A DNA stretch of 64,000 nucleotides from Microbacterium sp. 10M-3C3. GTDB taxonomy: Bacteria > Actinomycetota > Actinomycetes > Actinomycetales > Microbacteriaceae. Below the pieces are notes generated by a model, which saw nothing but the letters and a program-made list of their open reading frames with translations, was not told the origin of the DNA and searched no databases. The translations under genes and the position numbers were made by a program. Below, one piece after another: positions 60,857 to 64,000 of this stretch (position 1 is the stretch's first letter; each line of letters begins with the position of its first letter). Where the stretch lies: positions 124,001 to 188,000 of the forward strand of contig NZ_CP034245.1 of NCBI RefSeq assembly GCF_003931875.1, written 5' to 3'.

Positions 60857-61888
60857 ATGACCGACCTCGCCGCCTTCGCCTTCGGCCTCCCCAAGGCCGA
60901 GCTGCACCTGCACCTCGAGGGCACGCTCGAGCCCGAGCTGAAGTTCGCGCTCGCGGCGCGCAACGGCATCGAGCTCCCCGAGAAGACGGTCGACGAGGTG
61001 AAGGCGACGTACGACTTCACCGACCTCACGAGCTTCCTCGCGGTGTACTACCCCGCGATGCGCGTGCTGCAGACCGCCGACGACTTCCACGACCTGGCGT
61101 GGGCGTACCTGCAGAAGGCGAAGGAACAGGGCGTCGTGCACGCCGAGATGTTCTTCGACCCGCAGGCGCACACGAGCCGCGGCGTGCCGTTCGAGAACGT
61201 CATCACCGGCTACCGCCGCGCGGCGGTGCGCGCGCGGGACGAACTGGGCATCTCCGCCGAGCTCATCCTGTGCTTCCTGCGCGACCTCGGCGCCGACTAC
61301 GCGATGGCGACGCTCATGGAGGCGCTGCCGTACAGGCAGTGGATCCTCGGCGTCGGCCTCGACTCCGACGAGCGCGACAACCCGCCGACGAAGTTCACCG
61401 CCGTGTTCGCCCGCGCGAAGGCCGAGGGCTTCTTCCTCACGATGCACTGCGACATCGACCAGGTCGGCTCGATCGAGAACATCCGCGCCGTGATCGAGGA
61501 GATCGGGGTCGACCGGATCGACCACGGCACGAACATCGTGGAGGACCCGTCGCTCGTCGCGCTGGCGAAGGAGCGCGGGCTCGGCTTCACGACGTGCCCG
61601 GTGTCGAACTCGTTCGTGACCGAGCAGATGAAGTCCGACGAGATCGTGGGGCTCCTGCGCGAGGGCGTCCGCGTGACCGTGAACTCCGACGACCCCGCCT
61701 ACTTCGGCGCGTACGTCGCGGAGAACTACGTCGCACTCGCCGAGCAGGCCGGGCTCGGGCCCGCCGATCTCGCGCAGCTCGCGGTCAACTCGTTCGAGGT
61801 GTCATGGCTGACCCCGTCGCGGAAGGACGCGTACATCGCCGCCGTGCGCGACTACGCCGCAGCCCAGGGCGTGGCGCTCGCGAACTGA
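60857..61888 (+). CDS. Adenosine/adenine-deaminase-like protein with altered catalytic motif
   Basis: GAAGGGACCCC precedes the ATG. The 343-residue TIM-barrel protein aligns with adenine/adenosine deaminases: LPKAELHLHLEGT (His17, His19), HAEMFFDPQAHT, GVDRIDHGTNIVEDP (His223) and VTVNSDDPAYFG (Asp278, Asp279). The usual HAGE catalytic motif is HCDID (197-201), so the proton-shuttling Glu is absent. It may deaminate a different substrate or use another acid. It sits 5 bases before the XRE-cupin gene and shares an operon with a second deaminase. Confidence 0.88.
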   Translation: MTDLAAFAFGLPKAELHLHLEGTLEPELKFALAARNGIELPEKTVDEVKATYDFTDLTSFLAVYYPAMRVLQTADDFHDLAWAYLQKAKEQGVVHAEMFFDPQAHTSRGVPFENVITGYRRAAVRARDELGISAELILCFLRDLGADYAMATLMEALPYRQWILGVGLDSDERDNPPTKFTAVFARAKAEGFFLTMHCDIDQVGSIENIRAVIEEIGVDRIDHGTNIVEDPSLVALAKERGLGFTTCPVSNSFVTEQMKSDEIVGLLREGVRVTVNSDDPAYFGAYVAENYVALAEQAGLGPADLAQLAVNSFEVSWLTPSRKDAYIAAVRDYAAAQGVALAN

Positions 61889-61893
61889 CGACC

Positions 61894-62532
61894 ATGACGC
61901 CCGCCACCTCCACCCCCGGCGCCGCGGCTGCCGACGCGGCGGCGGGCGACGAGGTCGCCGCGAACCAGCGGCTCGGCGCCTACATCCGGCGCGTCCGCCA
62001 CGCGCGTGGCCTCACGCTCGTGCAGCTCGCCGAGGCGACGGCGCTGTCGCACCCGTTTCTCAGTCAGCTCGAGCGCGGGCTCGCGCAGCCGAGCCTTTCG
62101 TCGCTGCGGCGCATCGCCGTGGCGCTGCAGACGAGCCCGATCGAGCTCATCGGAGCCTCGGATGCGCCGGCCGCCGACGCCGTGCCGGTCGAGGTGCACC
62201 GCCGCGGCGAGCGGCCGCTGGACGCGACGTTCGCGTCGGGCGCGGCCCGGATGCTCGTGCACGGCGAGCGGCCGCTGCATCCGCTCGAGATGGAGGGGAC
62301 GAACACCGAGCCCGGCGAGACGTTCGTGCACGGCGAGGACGAGTTCGCGTACGTGCTCGAGGGCGAGGTCGTGTTCGAGCTCGACGGCGCGTGCGAGCAG
62401 CTGCGCGCGGGCGATTCGGCGTACTACGCCGGCGGCGTGGCGCACCGCTGGTGGTCGGCGACGGGCGCGCCGTACCGTCTCGTCGTCGTGAAGCAGGGCA
62501 CACCGATGCGCCTGGGCGAGGAGGACGCATGA
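61894..62532 (+). CDS. XRE-family regulator with C-terminal cupin domain
   Basis: The 212-residue protein has a helix-turn-helix (RLGAYIRRVRHARGLTLVQLAEATALSHPFLSQLERGLAQPSLSSLRRIA, about 27-75) and a cupin sensor domain (GETFVHGEDEFAYVLEGEVVFEL, AGDSAYYAGGVAHRWW). Such proteins bind small metabolites and regulate nearby catabolic genes. It lies between two deaminase genes and overlaps the second (ATGA). It is a candidate regulator for this purine region. Confidence 0.93.
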   Translation: MTPATSTPGAAAADAAAGDEVAANQRLGAYIRRVRHARGLTLVQLAEATALSHPFLSQLERGLAQPSLSSLRRIAVALQTSPIELIGASDAPAADAVPVEVHRRGERPLDATFASGAARMLVHGERPLHPLEMEGTNTEPGETFVHGEDEFAYVLEGEVVFELDGACEQLRAGDSAYYAGGVAHRWWSATGAPYRLVVVKQGTPMRLGEEDA

Positions 62533-63575
62533 TCACGCTGCCCGACTACCTGCAGCTGCTGCCGAAGACCGAGCTGCACTGCCACCTCACCTCGACGATG
62601 CGGGCGACGACCCTGCAGGAGCTCGCCGGGCGCTACGGCGTCGAGCTGTGGACCGACGACGCCGAGCGGCTGTTCGACTTCGCCGATCTCGTCGACTTCC
62701 TGCGGGGCTGGCGCGTCGCGCACGAAGTGCTGCGCACCCCCGACGACATCGCGCGCGTGGCGTGGGAGGGCGTCGAGGACGCGGTGCGCGACGGCAACCT
62801 GCGCTACCGCGAGTACTACGTCAACCCGCAGTACTTCGCGCATCACGCGGTCCCGCTGTCGTACACCGACGTCATCGACGCCGTGATCGCGGGGTTGGCG
62901 CGGGCTGAGCGCGACTTCGGGGTCGGCTTCCGCGTGGTCGTGGCGATCAACCGGCGCGAGTCGCCGGAGTCGGCCGTCGCGCTCGTGCGCGAGATGATCG
63001 CGCACCCGCGGCCCGAGGTCGTCGGCATCGGCCAGGACGACCTGACGCCGGAGAACACCGAGGACCCGCTGCGCTTCGCCGAGGCGTACGCTCTGGCTGG
63101 CGAGCACGGACTGATGCGGACCGCGCACGTGGGGGAGACGCCGTCGGCGAGCCCCGAGAACGTCCGGGCGGCGATCGAAGTGCTCGGCTGCGACCGCATC
63201 GACCACGGCTACCGCGTCGTCGACGACCCCGCCGTGCTCGCCCTCGCGCAGGAGCGCGGCATCGGCTTCGCGACCACGCCGTGGTCGACCACGATCTGCT
63301 CGGGATGGACGCTCGACGAAGGCCACCGCATCCGGGCCATGGTCGACGCGGGGCTTCCGATCTCGGTCTCGACGGACGACGCGCTGTTCTTCCGCACCGA
63401 CCTCGGCCGCGAGTACCGCGAGGGCCTCCCGGCGCTCGGTCTCGACGCGGAGGCGGCGAAGCGCATCGCCCTCGCCGGCATCGACATGGCGTTCTGCTCC
63501 GACGCCGAGAAGGCACGCCTGCGTGCGGAGTTCCGCGCCGCGTTCCTCGCCCTGGGCGCGCTGCTGGAGGCCTGA
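62529..63575 (+). CDS. Adenosine deaminase family protein
   Basis: The 348-residue protein has the intact adenosine deaminase motifs: LLPKTELHCHLTSTM (His17, His19), TAHVGETPSA with His200 and catalytic Glu203, GCDRIDHGYRVVDDP (His226) and ISVSTDDALFF (Asp pair). It should deaminate adenosine or a related 6-aminopurine. It overlaps the XRE-cupin gene and pairs with the diverged deaminase upstream. The SGWTLDEGH stretch replaces the usual TSNxxL loop, hinting at altered substrate preference. Confidence 0.9.
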   Translation: MITLPDYLQLLPKTELHCHLTSTMRATTLQELAGRYGVELWTDDAERLFDFADLVDFLRGWRVAHEVLRTPDDIARVAWEGVEDAVRDGNLRYREYYVNPQYFAHHAVPLSYTDVIDAVIAGLARAERDFGVGFRVVVAINRRESPESAVALVREMIAHPRPEVVGIGQDDLTPENTEDPLRFAEAYALAGEHGLMRTAHVGETPSASPENVRAAIEVLGCDRIDHGYRVVDDPAVLALAQERGIGFATTPWSTTICSGWTLDEGHRIRAMVDAGLPISVSTDDALFFRTDLGREYREGLPALGLDAEAAKRIALAGIDMAFCSDAEKARLRAEFRAAFLALGALLEA

Positions 63576-63622
63576 CGCCGCGCGGTGCGCCGTGCGCGGG
63601 GTGCGCCAAGCGCGCGGGCTCC

Positions 63623-63687
63623 GGAGGGGATCCCGCTTCGGGAGGGGCGATCCGCCGCGTCCGCCCTCCCGGGGCCGGATCTCCTCC
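63623..63687. repeat. Cruciform-type dispersed repeat, copy 2
   Basis: Arms GGAGGGGATC (63623-63632) / GATCTCCTCC (63678-63687) and TCGGGAGGG (63638-63646) / CCCTCCCGG (63664-63672) match copy 1 at 44732-44796 at most positions and with identical spacing. It lies between convergent genes. Confidence 0.8.
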
Positions 63688-63712
63688 CGAGGCGCGCCGG
63701 AGCCCGACGGGG

Positions 63713-64000
63713 TCAGACGCTGCGGGCCGGCGCGTGGGCGCGCGTGCGCCGCACGACCATGCGGAGGATCGAGCCGACGACCGCGACCGCGACGGCCACG
63801 GCGAGCGGCGGGAGCACGAACTCGGGCACGAACAGCGCCTGACGCATGACGCCGAACCCGTAGTCGAGCATCGCGGCGGGGTCGTTCGCGAGCACGCGCG
63901 TGCCCACGGCGTTCACGACACCTGTGACGACCCCGGGCACGAGCCACAGCATCAGCAGCGCGAACACGGCGGCCGCAGCCCGGCCGGCGGATGCGACGCC
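63713..64000 (-). CDS. Membrane protein, C-terminal part (5' end outside window)
   Basis: The frame is open to the window edge. The visible 95 residues contain two membrane helices (FALLMLWLVPGVVTGVVNAV and LPPLAVAVAVAVVGSIL) separated by an amphipathic stretch DYGFGVMRQALFVPEF, and end in a basic tail RMVVRRTRAHAPARSV. No family is recognised from this part. Confidence 0.7.
   Translation of the reverse strand, partial: GVASAGRAAAAVFALLMLWLVPGVVTGVVNAVGTRVLANDPAAMLDYGFGVMRQALFVPEFVLPPLAVAVAVAVVGSILRMVVRRTRAHAPARSV

Overview
The window is high-GC actinobacterial DNA. Codon choice, a complete Kdp operon, a recurrent decamer GGATGCGGCG and many leaderless-type promoters suggest Microbacteriaceae, most likely Microbacterium or a close relative. 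This is an inference from sequence character; no rRNA or tRNA gene lies here to confirm it.

Layout. (1) 1-9.64 kb: a catabolic cluster with the end of an alcohol dehydrogenase, an aldehyde dehydrogenase, alanine dehydrogenase, a single-domain HtaA protein, a class III and a class I aminotransferase, two Lrp/AsnC regulators and a pyruvate-dehydrogenase-E1-like enzyme. The genes fit transamination of an amine or amino alcohol onto pyruvate, oxidation of the resulting aldehyde, and recycling of alanine to pyruvate. (2) 9.95-15.5 kb: a penicillin-acylase-type Ntn hydrolase, a polysaccharide-deacetylase-fold hydrolase and an unusual cytoplasmic regulator that joins a LuxR helix-turn-helix to an ABC-type substrate-binding domain. 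(3) about 15.5-25.05 kb: a Tn7-like transposon, the standout of the window. Four translationally coupled genes encode a TnsA-like nuclease, a TnsB-like DDE transposase, a TnsC-like ATPase and a TniQ-like protein extended by six tandem zinc ribbons. The cargo is one divergent gene encoding a restriction-nuclease-like domain fused to a NACHT ATPase, resembling antiphage STAND proteins. Three GTGTCA repeats about 20 bp apart mark a likely right end. (4) 25.05-30.0 kb: an ArsR-SRPBCC pair with a clear operator, a PadR-DUF1048-ABC-2 exporter operon and a decayed DUF1990 gene. (5) 30.2-40.4 kb: potassium uptake, with a small membrane peptide, kdpFABC, kdpDE and a convergent KimA/APC-type transporter. 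(6) 40.5-45.4 kb: an M20 amidohydrolase, a LacI regulator with a GH13 glucosidase, and apt. (7) 45.7-63.6 kb: purine and ureide catabolism. A divergent pair of operons (uraD-uraH-hpxO against allB, an acetamidase-like gene, an AtzH-AtzE-type amidase fusion, pucG-like and allC-like) shares one 39-bp palindromic operator. It is followed by an amidohydrolase, a kinase-like gene, an NMT1-type ABC importer and two adenosine-deaminase-superfamily enzymes around an XRE-cupin regulator. The window ends in a partial membrane protein.

Together region 7 can take urate through hydroxyisourate and OHCU to allantoin, allantoate and ureidoglycine, with deaminases and apt handling purine bases. Repeats are frequent in the host part: two copies of a cruciform element, a 142-bp tandem duplication, palindromes between operons, and two palindromic elements read in frame inside genes (the LacI regulator and the allantoate amidohydrolase). 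No CRISPR array, tRNA or rRNA gene was seen.
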